Shown here: piece by piece, positions 1 to 8,317 of the stretch
Layout of the letters: each line of letters opens with the position of its first letter
How positions within the stretch are numbered: the first letter of the stretch is position 1
The notes under the pieces: generated by a model
Seen by the model: the letters and a program-made list of their open reading frames with translations, nothing else
What the model was told of the DNA's origin: nothing
Databases searched by the model: none
Translations under genes and position numbers: made by a program
Assembly (NCBI RefSeq): GCF_008642335.1
Contig: NZ_CP029191.1
Span: 2,170,001 to 2,234,000, forward strand
DNA from: Streptomyces venezuelae
GTDB taxonomy: Bacteria; Actinomycetota; Actinomycetes; Streptomycetales; Streptomycetaceae
Direction: 5' to 3'
Length of the DNA: 64,000 bases

Positions 1-1579
1 CCAGGCAGTCGAGCAGGGTGTCGCAGAGAGCCGTGACGCCGAGGGGCGCTCCGGCCGCGACCGTGCGCAGGTGCTCCATGGATTCGGCGAGGTCGGTGCC
101 GCGGGTCTCGATGAGTCCGTCGGTGACCATGAGGAGCCGGTCGGTGGGGCGCAGGACCGTCTCCGTGGGCGGCGGCCGGTCCAGGCCGAGGCCGAGCAGG
201 GGGCCCTTCGCCGTGAGGTAGCCGGCGGTGCCGTCGTCGGTGACGACGAGGGGCGGGATGTGCCCGGCGTTGGCGACGCGGGTGCGGCCGGTGGCGGGGT
301 CGACGAGGGCCAGGCAGAGGGTGGCGGTGACCTCGGGGTGGTAGCGCTGCAGCATGCTGTCGAGGCGCCCGGCGAGCGTGCGCGGGTCGGGGTCCTCGAT
401 GCAGTAGGCGCGCAGCGCGTGCCGGATCTCGACCATGACGGTGGCGGCGTCCAGGGAGTGGCCGACGACGTCGCCGATGCCGGTGAGGAGTCCCTGCGAG
501 GTGGTGAGCGAGGCGTAGAAGTCGCCGCCGATCTCGGTGTCGCGGGAGGCGGGTTCGTAGCGGACGACGACTTCGGTGCCGGGGGTCTGCGGGACGTGCG
601 CCGGCAGGAAGCTGCGCTGGAGGGTGAGGGCGATGTGGCGTTCCATCTCGTACATCAGCAGTCGTTCGGCGGCGACGGCGGTGGCGTGGGCGAGGCGCCC
701 CACGAACCGTCCGGTGCCGGGGGCGGATCCTCGGTCGTACAGGGGTGTGGCGAGGCAGACGGGCGCGGACCCGTCGCGGGCGCGGGCGAGGGTGAGGCGG
801 GCCCCGACGGGGCGTCCCGTGCCGTCGGACGCCTCGGCGGCGTGGAAGAATCCGGCGGGCCACACGGGTGCGGGCACGACGGTCTCGCGGACGCCGACCT
901 GTCCGGCCATGCCGCGCTGGATCAGGCGGACCACGGTGTCGTGCGCGCCCTCGTCGGGCAGTGAGGCGGCGGTCCTGCGCCGGGACAGACTGCGGTGGAG
1001 TTCGCCGTCGTCGGCGATGACGAAGGCCGCCGCGGGTCCGTCGGTGAGGCGGGCCGTGCCGGCCGCGGCGGCCACGGCGAGTTCGCGGGGGCAGCGGGCG
1101 GACTGCACGTCGAGGATCGTCTCGGCGAGCCGGGTGAGGTGTCCTGCCTGCGCCTCGGCGTCGCTGCGGTGGCGCGCCCCGCGGGCCGCGGCCCGCACGA
1201 CGGCCTGGATCTCCTCCGGTTCGGCGGGCACCGTCAGATAGGCCTCGCCGCCCGCGTCGAGACCCAGGCACCGGTCGGCCGGGGCTATCCGGGCGGCCGA
1301 GAAGTGCACGACGGGCAGGGCGGCGAACGGTGGTGTCTCCTTCAGCCTGCGGCACAGTTCGAAGCCGCTCATGTCGGGCAGGCCGACGTCGACGAGCGCC
1401 ACGTCCGGCAGCTCGCCGGCGCGTCGGCGCACGTCGAGCTCGATGAGGGCCTCGCCCGCGCTGGCGGCGAGGACGACGCGGTGGCCGTCCCTGCGCAGGA
1501 CCGCACCGAGTGCGTATCGGCTGGCGGCGACGTCGTCCACCACCAGGATCGTGCTGCCTGCCTTGGCGTTCACGCTCAC
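1..1579 (-). CDS. Receiver-domain SpoIIE/PP2C-type protein phosphatase (C-terminus cut by window edge)
   Basis: The protein starts at GTG 1579, with an AAAGGGG Shine-Dalgarno about 8 nt upstream. Seen: an N-terminal response-regulator receiver domain (ILVVDDVAASRYAL near residue 10; phospho-acceptor Asp in ALVDVGLPDMSGFE near residue 60), a middle region of about 150 residues that could be a GAF-like sensor, then a SpoIIE/PP2C phosphatase domain (LQRSFLPAHVPQ, EIGGDFY, GDVVGHSLDAA, NAGHIPPLV). The metal-binding Asp residues of GGDFY and GDVVGH are present. Family knowledge: such proteins dephosphorylate anti-anti-sigma factors in sigma-factor partner-switching. No anti-sigma or antagonist gene lies in the visible part; the downstream neighbour is outside the window. 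About 526 residues are visible and the end is missing. Confidence 0.88.
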   Translation of the reverse strand, partial: MSVNAKAGSTILVVDDVAASRYALGAVLRRDGHRVVLAASAGEALIELDVRRRAGELPDVALVDVGLPDMSGFELCRRLKETPPFAALPVVHFSAARIAPADRCLGLDAGGEAYLTVPAEPEEIQAVVRAAARGARHRSDAEAQAGHLTRLAETILDVQSARCPRELAVAAAAGTARLTDGPAAAFVIADDGELHRSLSRRRTAASLPDEGAHDTVVRLIQRGMAGQVGVRETVVPAPVWPAGFFHAAEASDGTGRPVGARLTLARARDGSAPVCLATPLYDRGSAPGTGRFVGRLAHATAVAAERLLMYEMERHIALTLQRSFLPAHVPQTPGTEVVVRYEPASRDTEIGGDFYASLTTSQGLLTGIGDVVGHSLDAATVMVEIRHALRAYCIEDPDPRTLAGRLDSMLQRYHPEVTATLCLALVDPATGRTRVANAGHIPPLVVTDDGTAGYLTAKGPLLGLGLDRPPPTETVLRPTDRLLMVTDGLIETRGTDLAESMEHLRTVAAGAPLGVTALCDTLLDCL

Positions 1580-1839
1580 ACGGGGCCCCTTTGGGGCTGG
1601 TGGGGCAGACCCCCCGCGGGCCTGCCCGACCAAGTTATCGTCCCGCGGCGCGTGACGGGAGATGACGGCCCTCCTCCGACCGGGATCGGTGAAGATCCAG
1701 GAACTTTCCTCGTCGGCAAGGACCTTGGCGATAGAATCTCCGGCCCGCCCCCTGGCGCCGCCGCGCCCTCGTGACCTTCGTGTTCCGCCGGGCGTTCTCA
1801 CCGGAGAAGCCGACCTCCGCACCCGTCCTGAGGGACTCC
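1580..1839. promoter_or_regulatory. Divergent intergenic region between phosphatase and GH13 gene
   Basis: 260 bp between two divergent genes. It contains the odd-centred palindrome CAAGG-A-CCTTG (around 1718-1728) directly before a TAGAAT hexamer near 1733 that could be a -10 box for the GH13 gene. The palindrome is a reasonable candidate operator for the LacI regulator encoded just downstream, but I found no second copy near that regulator, so this is only a suggestion. Confidence 0.3.
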
Positions 1840-3489
1840 ATGACCCAGAACGTCACCTCCGCGCCCGCCACCGAGTCCTCGCCCGCCGGGGAGTGGTGGC
1901 GCGACGCCGTCATCTACCAGGTCTATCCGCGCAGCTTCGCCGACGGGAACGGCGACGGCATGGGCGATCTGCCGGGCATCACGGCCCGTCTGCCCTACCT
2001 GCGCGACCTGGGCGTGGACGCCGTGTGGCTCTCCCCCTTCTACGCGTCGCCGCAGGCCGACGCCGGGTACGACGTGGCGGACTACCGCGCCGTCGACCCG
2101 ATGTTCGGCACGCTCACCGACGCCGACGGGCTGATCGGCGAGGCGCACGCGCTCGGCCTGCGCGTCATCGTCGACATCGTGCCCAACCACTGCTCCGACC
2201 GGCACGAGTGGTTCGTGCGGGCCCTGCGCGAGGGCCCGGGCTCCGCGGCCCGCGCCCGCTTCCTGTTCCGCCCCGGCCGGGGCGCGGACGGCGAACTCCC
2301 GCCGAACGACTGGGAGTCCGTGTTCGGCGGCCCGGCGTGGACACGCGTCGAGGACGGGGAGTGGTACCTCCACCTGTTCGCGCCGGAGCAGCCCGACTTC
2401 GACTGGGAGCACCCGGACGTCCACGACGAGTTCCGGTCCGTCCTGCGGTTCTGGCTCGACCTGGGCGTCGACGGGTTCCGCATCGACGTCGCGCACGGTC
2501 TGGTCAAGGCGGCGGGCCTGCCGGACATCGGACACGCGGAGCAGGTCAAGCTGCTCGGCAAGCAGGCCGTGCCGTACTTCGACCAGGACGGTGTGCACGA
2601 GATCTACCGCGACTGGCGGAACATCCTCGACGAGTACGGGCGGGACGGCGGGGCGCGGCGGATCGCCGTCGCCGAGGCGTGGACGCCGACGGTCGAGCGC
2701 AGCGCCCGCTATCTGCGCCGTGACGAGCTGCACCAGGCGTTCAACTTCGAGTATCTGACGACGGGCTGGGACGCGGACGCGCTGCGCGGCGTCATCGACC
2801 GGTCGCTGGCCGCGATGAACGCCGTGGACGCGCCCGCCACATGGGTGCTCTCCAACCACGACGTCGTACGCCACGCGACGCGCTTCGCGGACGGCGACGA
2901 GGCGCGGGGGCTGCGCCGGGCGCGGGCGGCGACGCTGCTGATGCTGGCGCTGCCGGGCTCGGCCTACCTGTACCAGGGCGAGGAGCTGGGTCTTCCGGAG
3001 GTGACGGAGCTGCCGGACGAGGTGCGGCAGGACCCGGCGTTCTTCCGCGGGTCGGGGCAGGACGGCACGCGGGACGGCTGCCGGGTGCCGCTGCCGTGGT
3101 CCGGGGAGCGGGCGCCGTTCGGCTTCGGGCCGCGGGACGGCGGGCCGAGCTGGCTGCCGCAGCCGGAGGCCTGGAAGGACCTGTCGGTGGCCGCGCAGTC
3201 GGGCGATCCTGCGTCGACGCTGGAGTTCTACCGGCGGGCGCTCGCCGTGCGCCGCGCACATCCGGCGCTCGGCGCGGGCCGCGACATCACGTGGCTGCCG
3301 GCGCCGGACGGCGTGCTCGCGTTCCGCCGCACCACTTCCGCCGGTTCGTTCGTGTGCACGGTAAACCTCGCGGCGTCGCCGGTCGCGCTGCCGACGCCCG
3401 GCACGCCGCTCCTGGCCAGCGCGGAGATCGCGCCGGGCGCGGGGCGGACGGTGCTTCCGGCGGATTCGGCGGTCTGGTGGGCAGCCTGA
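1840..3489 (+). CDS. GH13 alpha-glucosidase (oligo-1,6-glucosidase type)
   Basis: Hydrolyses alpha-glucosidic bonds of malto- or isomalto-oligosaccharides, probably in the cytoplasm since there is no signal peptide. 549 aa, usual length for the family. Seen: opening WWRDAVIYQVYPRSFADGNG, region I IVDIVPNHCSD, region II GFRIDVAHG (nucleophile Asp), region III IAVAEAW (acid/base Glu), region IV VLSNHDVVRH (stabilising Asp), and GTRDGCRVPLPW. ATG 1840 was chosen because GAGGG lies 5 nt upstream and the family motif starts soon after; an in-frame GTG at 1771 has no ribosome site. The LacI-type gene starts 25 bp downstream, so the enzyme is probably sugar-induced through it. Exact substrate cannot be read from sequence. 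Confidence 0.92.
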   Translation: MTQNVTSAPATESSPAGEWWRDAVIYQVYPRSFADGNGDGMGDLPGITARLPYLRDLGVDAVWLSPFYASPQADAGYDVADYRAVDPMFGTLTDADGLIGEAHALGLRVIVDIVPNHCSDRHEWFVRALREGPGSAARARFLFRPGRGADGELPPNDWESVFGGPAWTRVEDGEWYLHLFAPEQPDFDWEHPDVHDEFRSVLRFWLDLGVDGFRIDVAHGLVKAAGLPDIGHAEQVKLLGKQAVPYFDQDGVHEIYRDWRNILDEYGRDGGARRIAVAEAWTPTVERSARYLRRDELHQAFNFEYLTTGWDADALRGVIDRSLAAMNAVDAPATWVLSNHDVVRHATRFADGDEARGLRRARAATLLMLALPGSAYLYQGEELGLPEVTELPDEVRQDPAFFRGSGQDGTRDGCRVPLPWSGERAPFGFGPRDGGPSWLPQPEAWKDLSVAAQSGDPASTLEFYRRALAVRRAHPALGAGRDITWLPAPDGVLAFRRTTSAGSFVCTVNLAASPVALPTPGTPLLASAEIAPGAGRTVLPADSAVWWAA

Positions 3490-3514
3490 GACGCGACCGG
3501 TACAGTCCAATCCT

Positions 3515-4540
3515 GTGACCGCACGGCTAGCCGACATCGCAGCCCAGGCGGGGGTCAGCGAAGCGACAGTCAGCCGCGTGCTCAACGGCAAGCCGGGCGT
3601 CGCCGCGGGCACCCGTCAGTCCGTGCTCGCCGCACTCGACGTGCTCGGCTACGAACGCCCGGTGCGGCTGCGCCGCCGCAGCGAGGGCCTGGTCGGGCTG
3701 ATCACGCCGGAGCTGGAGAACCCGATATTCCCCGCGCTCGCGCAGGTCGTCGGGCAGGCCCTGACCCGGCAGGGGTATACGCCGGTGCTCGCCACGCAGA
3801 CCCCCGGCGGTTCCACGGAGGACGAGCTCACCGAGATGCTGGTGGACCGCGGGGTAGCGGGGATCATCTTCGTCTCGGGGCTGCACGCGGACACCTCCGC
3901 CGACATGCACCGCTACGAACAGCTGCGGGCACAGGGCGTGCCCTTCGTCCTGGTGGACGGCCACTCGCCGCACGTGCGGGCGCCGTCCATCTCGCCGGAC
4001 GACCGCGCGGCGATGCGTCTCGCGGTGACCCATCTGGTCTCCTTGGGTCATACACGCATCGGTCTGGCCCTCGGCCCGAAGCGGTTCGTGCCCGTCCAGC
4101 GGAAGATAGAGGGCTTCGTCCGTACGATGCGGGAGCAGCTGGACCTCTCCCCCGGCGCCGTCGAGTCGGAACTGATCCAGCACTCCCTGTACACCCTGGA
4201 GGGCGGTCAGGCCGCGGCCTCGGCGCTCCTGGACCGCGGCTGCACCGCCGTGGCATGTGCCAGCGACATGATGGCGCTGGGTGCGATACGGGAGGCGCGC
4301 CGACGCGGCCTGGAGGTGCCGGACGACGTCTCGGTGGTCGGTTTCGACGACTCCCCGCTGATCGCGTTCACCGATCCGCCGCTGACCACCGTGCGCAAGC
4401 CGGTGCCCGCCATGGGCCAGGCCGCGGTGCGCACGCTCCTGGAGGAGATCGGCGGCACCCCGGCGCCGCCCGGTGAATTCGTCTTCATGCCCGAACTGGT
4501 CGTTCGCGGTTCAACCGCCTCGGGTCCCGGGCGCCCCTAG
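3515..4540 (+). CDS. LacI-family transcriptional regulator
   Basis: 341 aa, GTG start. The N-terminal helix-turn-helix TARLADIAAQAGVSEATVSR and hinge are followed by a periplasmic-binding-protein-like effector domain (GLITPELENPIF, VDGHSPHVRAPS, CASDMMALGAIREA, SVVGFDDSP). It follows the GH13 gene by 25 bp and probably represses it until an oligosaccharide binds. The start lies 8 nt after a TACAGT hexamer (3501-3506), which would give a leaderless transcript from its own promoter; no Shine-Dalgarno is evident. A 12-bp palindrome GGCCCTAGGGCC just beyond the stop may be part of a terminator. Confidence 0.9.
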   Translation: MTARLADIAAQAGVSEATVSRVLNGKPGVAAGTRQSVLAALDVLGYERPVRLRRRSEGLVGLITPELENPIFPALAQVVGQALTRQGYTPVLATQTPGGSTEDELTEMLVDRGVAGIIFVSGLHADTSADMHRYEQLRAQGVPFVLVDGHSPHVRAPSISPDDRAAMRLAVTHLVSLGHTRIGLALGPKRFVPVQRKIEGFVRTMREQLDLSPGAVESELIQHSLYTLEGGQAAASALLDRGCTAVACASDMMALGAIREARRRGLEVPDDVSVVGFDDSPLIAFTDPPLTTVRKPVPAMGQAAVRTLLEEIGGTPAPPGEFVFMPELVVRGSTASGPGRP

Positions 4541-4672
4541 GGCGACACAGGCCCTAGGGCCCCTGGGGTCACTTCAGGGTCACATCCTCCTTCCTGCGGC
4601 GTAGAGAATGCGGTCCGAACCCGACCAAGGGATGATCGGTCGAAGGGTGGGGATCTGGCAGACTCTGTCCCT

Positions 4673-5536
4673 ATGGGTGAGACGACCGTGACGACACTCG
4701 AGGGCCGTGAAACGCCCGCCTCATCACCCATCGCGGACGAGAAGAACGGCCGCAATGGGCGGAACGCGCTGCGTCGTTTCCGTCGCCTCCGAACGCCCCG
4801 CCGGCCGCGTCTCTGGTTCGAGATCCTCCTCATCGGGCTCAGTTACTGGACGTATTCACTGATCCGCAACGCGGTGCCGGAGCAGAAGTCGCAGGCGCTG
4901 CGCAACGCGGACTGGATCTGGCGCGTCGAGCACGATCTGGGGATAGCGGTCGAGCGGAGCGTCAATCACGCCGTCGACTCGGTGACATGGCTCATCGTCG
5001 GCATGAACTACTACTACGCGACCCTGCATTTCGTCGTCACGCTCGGTGTGCTCGTCTGGCTTTTCCGCAAGCACCCGGGGCGGTACGCGGCGACGCGCCT
5101 CGTCCTCTTCGCGACGACGGCGGTCGCCCTGATCGGCTACTACTTCTACCCGCTGGCCCCGCCGCGCCTGATGAACGGCACCGACTTCATCGACACCGTG
5201 GTCGTCCACCACACGTGGGGCTCGATGGCCTCCGGCGACCTCAAGAACATGTCGAACCAGTACGCGGCGATGCCGTCGATGCACATCGGCTGGTCCCTGT
5301 GGTGCGGGCTCACGATCTTCGCCCTGGCGTCGGTGCCGTGGGCCAAGGTGCTCGGCCTGCTCTACCCCGTGGCGACGCTCGTCGTGATCGTGGCGACGGC
5401 CAACCACTTCTGGCTCGACGCGGTCGGCGGCATGATCTGCCTGGCCTTCGGCTTCGCGGTCGCGCGGCTCTGGTACGGCTCGATGCCGTACGCCCTGCCG
5501 CGCGACGTGGCCGCGCCGGACCGCCTGCCTACTTGA
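4673..5536 (+). CDS. PAP2-superfamily membrane phosphatase (AUR1/PAP2_3-like)
   Basis: 287 aa integral membrane protein with about six hydrophobic segments, first near residue 45. Seen: YPLAPPRLM near residue 160, the phosphatase motif AAMPSMHIGWS (catalytic His) near 200, and NHFWLDAVGG (second His plus Asp) near 245. These match the PAP2_3 group (inositol phosphorylceramide synthase-like and diacylglycerol-pyrophosphate-type phosphatases), so a role in lipid phosphate or head-group transfer is likely; substrate unknown. The N-terminal 45 residues are basic and cytoplasmic. No ribosome site is visible; a CAGACT hexamer lies 8 nt before ATG, compatible with leaderless expression. The gene ends convergently, overlapping the next gene by 8 bp. 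Confidence 0.82.
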   Translation: MGETTVTTLEGRETPASSPIADEKNGRNGRNALRRFRRLRTPRRPRLWFEILLIGLSYWTYSLIRNAVPEQKSQALRNADWIWRVEHDLGIAVERSVNHAVDSVTWLIVGMNYYYATLHFVVTLGVLVWLFRKHPGRYAATRLVLFATTAVALIGYYFYPLAPPRLMNGTDFIDTVVVHHTWGSMASGDLKNMSNQYAAMPSMHIGWSLWCGLTIFALASVPWAKVLGLLYPVATLVVIVATANHFWLDAVGGMICLAFGFAVARLWYGSMPYALPRDVAAPDRLPT

Positions 5537-6728
5537 ACGACTCGTCCCCGTCCCAGTTGACGTGGACGACCTCCGGGGCGAGGCCGTGGATGACGGCGCG
5601 GCCGACGTCCCTCTTGAAGCGCTCGATCAGGTCCTCGATGCCGCCGTGCGGGTACCTGGCGTCCAGCGCGCCGAGGAGGGTCTCGCTCGGTACGTCGACG
5701 GCGCGGGCGAGGATCTGGGTGTTCTCGGGGCGGTTGTTCCAGCCTCCGGCGTTGTTCCGGCCCACGTGGATCGACTCCTGGGCCGTGAGGCTGGACGCAC
5801 CCGCCTCGTGGATCAGGTTCTGACCGGCCAGCGGGCGCGCCGTCAGGTGGAAGAGGGAGCCCCTGATCGACGCCGTGGACGCACCGGTCTTGCGGTCCCT
5901 GACCTCGCCGCCGGAGGTCAGCATCACATTGAGGTGGACGGCGAGACGGGCGGTGGTGCCGCCCGCGGTGACGGTCACCTCCACGGGCCGGGAGATGAGG
6001 TTGTTGCCGCCGTTGTTCCGGCACTCCGACCCGAACTGGAACCCGGCGAGCGTACGGTCCGAGCCGACGATGATGTCCAGGAGCTGGTTCCAGTCCACGC
6101 GGGGAGCCGCGGTCTGGGCGGCCGGGGCGCGCTGCACCGAGGCCCCGGCGTGGCCCGCGTGGTCGTGGTCGTGCGCGGCCGCCTCCGCGTGGGCCTCGGG
6201 CGCCGGGCCCGAGAGGACCCGGTGGGCGTTGGCCTCGGCCTCGCGCTCGAACCGGTCGGACGGGTCGGAGACCTTGAGGCCCGAGCCGTTGTCGGTGCCC
6301 GCGACCGGCCCCTGCCGCTGCTGGATGACGTGCGTCAGCTCGTGCGCGAGCGTGTGCCGGTCGGCGCCTCCGTCGCCGATGACGACGTGGTTGCCGGAGG
6401 TGTAGGCGCGGGCGCCGACCTCGGCGGCGGAGGCCTTCGCGGCGCTGTCGTCGTGGACGCGGACGTCGGAGAAGTCCGCGCCGAGCCGGGCCTCCATGTC
6501 CGTGCGGGTTCCCGTGTCGAGGGGGCGCCCGCCGCCGCGGAGCACGTCATGGACGGAGGACCGCTGCACCGCGCGGACGACGGCCGCGTTGCCCGCGCTG
6601 CGCTGCAGGGCCCGGATGTCCTGCGCGGTCATGCTGCCCTCCGCGCTCGACGGCGACGCGGCGCCACGGGCCGGTACGCGTCCGGCGCGCTCCCCGTCGG
6701 CGGGTCGGGCGGTTTCACGGGCACGCAT
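5529..6728 (-). CDS. DUF4157 (eCIS-core metallopeptidase-like) protein with unknown C-terminal domain
   Basis: 399 aa. ATG 6728 is preceded by GGAGG at a 6-nt distance; a longer reading upstream has no such site. The N-terminus carries the usual lead-in IRALQRSAGNAAVVRAVQR, then a DUF4157 domain with FSDVRVHDD and zinc-peptidase motif HELTH at residues 129-133. A His/Ala-rich linker (EAAAHDHDHAGHAG) separates it from a C-terminal domain of about 190 residues that I do not recognise. Family knowledge: DUF4157 is found in proteins linked to extracellular contractile injection systems and in many orphan actinobacterial proteins. No sheath, tube or baseplate gene is in the window. No signal peptide. 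Confidence 0.78.
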   Translation of the reverse strand: MRARETARPADGERAGRVPARGAASPSSAEGSMTAQDIRALQRSAGNAAVVRAVQRSSVHDVLRGGGRPLDTGTRTDMEARLGADFSDVRVHDDSAAKASAAEVGARAYTSGNHVVIGDGGADRHTLAHELTHVIQQRQGPVAGTDNGSGLKVSDPSDRFEREAEANAHRVLSGPAPEAHAEAAAHDHDHAGHAGASVQRAPAAQTAAPRVDWNQLLDIIVGSDRTLAGFQFGSECRNNGGNNLISRPVEVTVTAGGTTARLAVHLNVMLTSGGEVRDRKTGASTASIRGSLFHLTARPLAGQNLIHEAGASSLTAQESIHVGRNNAGGWNNRPENTQILARAVDVPSETLLGALDARYPHGGIEDLIERFKRDVGRAVIHGLAPEVVHVNWDGDESFK

Positions 6729-6773
6729 GGGGCCTCCAGGCAGACGGACTCGAACTCTTCCTGAATACGCCAT

Positions 6774-6952
6774 GGAGGGGACTTCGGGCCAGGTGCGCGG
6801 GGGCAGTGTTGGGCGGCTGATGGGGCAGCGCAGGGGGCGCCGGGTGTGCGCTCACGGGCGACCCGGGGTGCGGACACGCACGCGGTCAGTCCTATATTCA
6901 TACAAACATTTCACGCGTGGCCCTGCCGCGCTGGACACGGGGTGGGACCGCA
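6774..6952. promoter_or_regulatory. Divergent promoter region with AT-rich core
   Basis: Between the DUF4157 and deacetylase genes. An AT-rich stretch around 6891-6912, including TATATT at 6893-6898, stands out from the GC-rich surroundings and can be read as a -10 element on either strand. No palindromic operator seen. Confidence 0.3.
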
Positions 6953-8287
6953 GTGAGCGAACGCGACGGCACCGGACCCGCCCGGGCCGGGTCCCGTACT
7001 GCCCGCAAGGCACGTACCAAGGCGCGGCGGCGCAAGCAGTTGGCCGTGATCGCGGCTGTGATCGGGCTGGGCGGCGTGGCCACCACGGGGGTCATCGCCC
7101 TGGGCGACTCCTCCGGGGACGGGGGCGGCTCCGGGCGCACCGCGTCCGCTTCCTCGGGCAGTGCGGCGCAGAAGGCGCGAGCGGCCAAGCGGGCGAAGAA
7201 GGGGGAGGAGAAGTGGGACGGCAAGGTGCGGGTCCTGGGGGACGGCTCCACCTCGTACGCCGGCCCGCAGCCGGGGCAGCTCAAGCCCAAGAAGCTCAAG
7301 CCCGGTGAGAAACCGCCGCAGTTCGTGGTCTTCTCCTGGGACGGCGCGCTGGAGGGCGACGACCGCCGCTTCTCCCACTTCCGCCAAGTGGCGCGGGAGA
7401 GCAAGGCTCACATGACGTTCTTCCTCACCGGGATCTACCTCCTGCCGGAGAGCAAGAAGTCGCTCTACCGTCCGCCGCAGCACAACGAGGGGGCGGCCGC
7501 CATCTCGTATCCGACCGTCCCGCACATCCAGACCACGCTGGAGCAGCTGCGCGGTGCCTGGAAGGACGGGCACGAGATCGGTTCGCACTTCAACGGGCAC
7601 TTCTGCGGCCCCAAGGGCGGCGGCGACTGGAGTGTCGCGGAGTGGAAGAGCGAGATCGAGCAGACGTACGCGTTCATGAAGGAGTGGAAGACCAACACCG
7701 GGTTCACCGAGGAGAGCCCACTGCCCTTCGACCCGGACCGGGAAGTGGTCGGCGGCCGTGCGCCCTGCCTGGAGGGGCAGAAGAACCTCCTGGCCGCGGC
7801 CGAGCCGTTCGGCTGGCGCTACGACGCGAGTTCGTCGGGCGACTTCCAGATCTGGCCGTCCAAGGCCGGGGGCCTGTGGAATTTCCCGCTGCAGCTCCTG
7901 CCCCTGGAGGGCAAGGAGGTGCAGGTCCTCTCCATGGACTTCAACTTCCTCTATCACCAGTCCGGTGACAGCACCCAGGGCGACCCGGCGAAATTCCCGG
8001 CATGGGAGGCGCAAGTCTCCAGTTCGTACATGAACGGGTTCAACCGCGTCTACAACGGCAGCCGGGCGCCGATGTTCATCGGCAACCACTTCGAGGACTG
8101 GAACGGCGGCATCTACATGAACGCCGTCGAGGACGTGATGCGCAAGGTGTGTCCGCGCAAGGAGGTGCGCTGCGTGTCGTTCCGCGAGTTGGCCGACTGG
8201 CTCGATGTCCAGGACCCGAAGGTCCTGGACCGGCTGCGCCTGCTCGACCCGGCGCAGGCACCGAAGTGGAAGGCGCTCATCAGGTAG
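6953..8287 (+). CDS. Membrane-anchored or secreted polysaccharide-deacetylase-like (NodB fold) protein
   Basis: 444 aa. GTG 6953 chosen because a GGTGGGA ribosome site sits just upstream. A basic N-terminus (about 30 residues) and one hydrophobic segment (LAVIAAVIGLGGVATTGVIA) give an uncleaved signal or anchor, followed by a Ser/Lys-rich linker. The catalytic part shows motif 1 FSWDGA (metal Asp) and motif 2 GHEIGSHFNGH, with the H-x3-H zinc pair. It likely removes acetyl groups from a cell-wall or capsular sugar outside the membrane; it is longer than a minimal NodB domain because of insertions between motifs. It ends facing the PBP gene across a shared hairpin. Confidence 0.78.
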   Translation: MSERDGTGPARAGSRTARKARTKARRRKQLAVIAAVIGLGGVATTGVIALGDSSGDGGGSGRTASASSGSAAQKARAAKRAKKGEEKWDGKVRVLGDGSTSYAGPQPGQLKPKKLKPGEKPPQFVVFSWDGALEGDDRRFSHFRQVARESKAHMTFFLTGIYLLPESKKSLYRPPQHNEGAAAISYPTVPHIQTTLEQLRGAWKDGHEIGSHFNGHFCGPKGGGDWSVAEWKSEIEQTYAFMKEWKTNTGFTEESPLPFDPDREVVGGRAPCLEGQKNLLAAAEPFGWRYDASSSGDFQIWPSKAGGLWNFPLQLLPLEGKEVQVLSMDFNFLYHQSGDSTQGDPAKFPAWEAQVSSSYMNGFNRVYNGSRAPMFIGNHFEDWNGGIYMNAVEDVMRKVCPRKEVRCVSFRELADWLDVQDPKVLDRLRLLDPAQAPKWKALIR

Positions 8288-8292
8288 CGGGA

Positions 8293-8308
8293 CGGGCGGG
8301 GACGCCCG
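8293..8308. terminator. Bidirectional hairpin between convergent genes
   Basis: CGGGCG-GGGA-CGCCCG forms a 6-bp stem with a 4-nt loop in the 30-bp gap between the deacetylase and PBP stop codons. No U-tract, as usual for high-GC actinobacteria. Confidence 0.45.
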
Positions 8309-8317
8309 GCTCAGGCC

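Noticed and set aside
71..964. Long plus-strand open frame opposite the phosphatase gene
   Set aside because: High-GC shadow: low-complexity Gly/Arg/Ala translation, no ribosome site, while the minus strand has clear receiver and SpoIIE motifs.
5529..6728. Part of a contractile injection system locus
   Set aside because: DUF4157 alone is not sufficient; no sheath, tube, baseplate or ATPase genes within the window.
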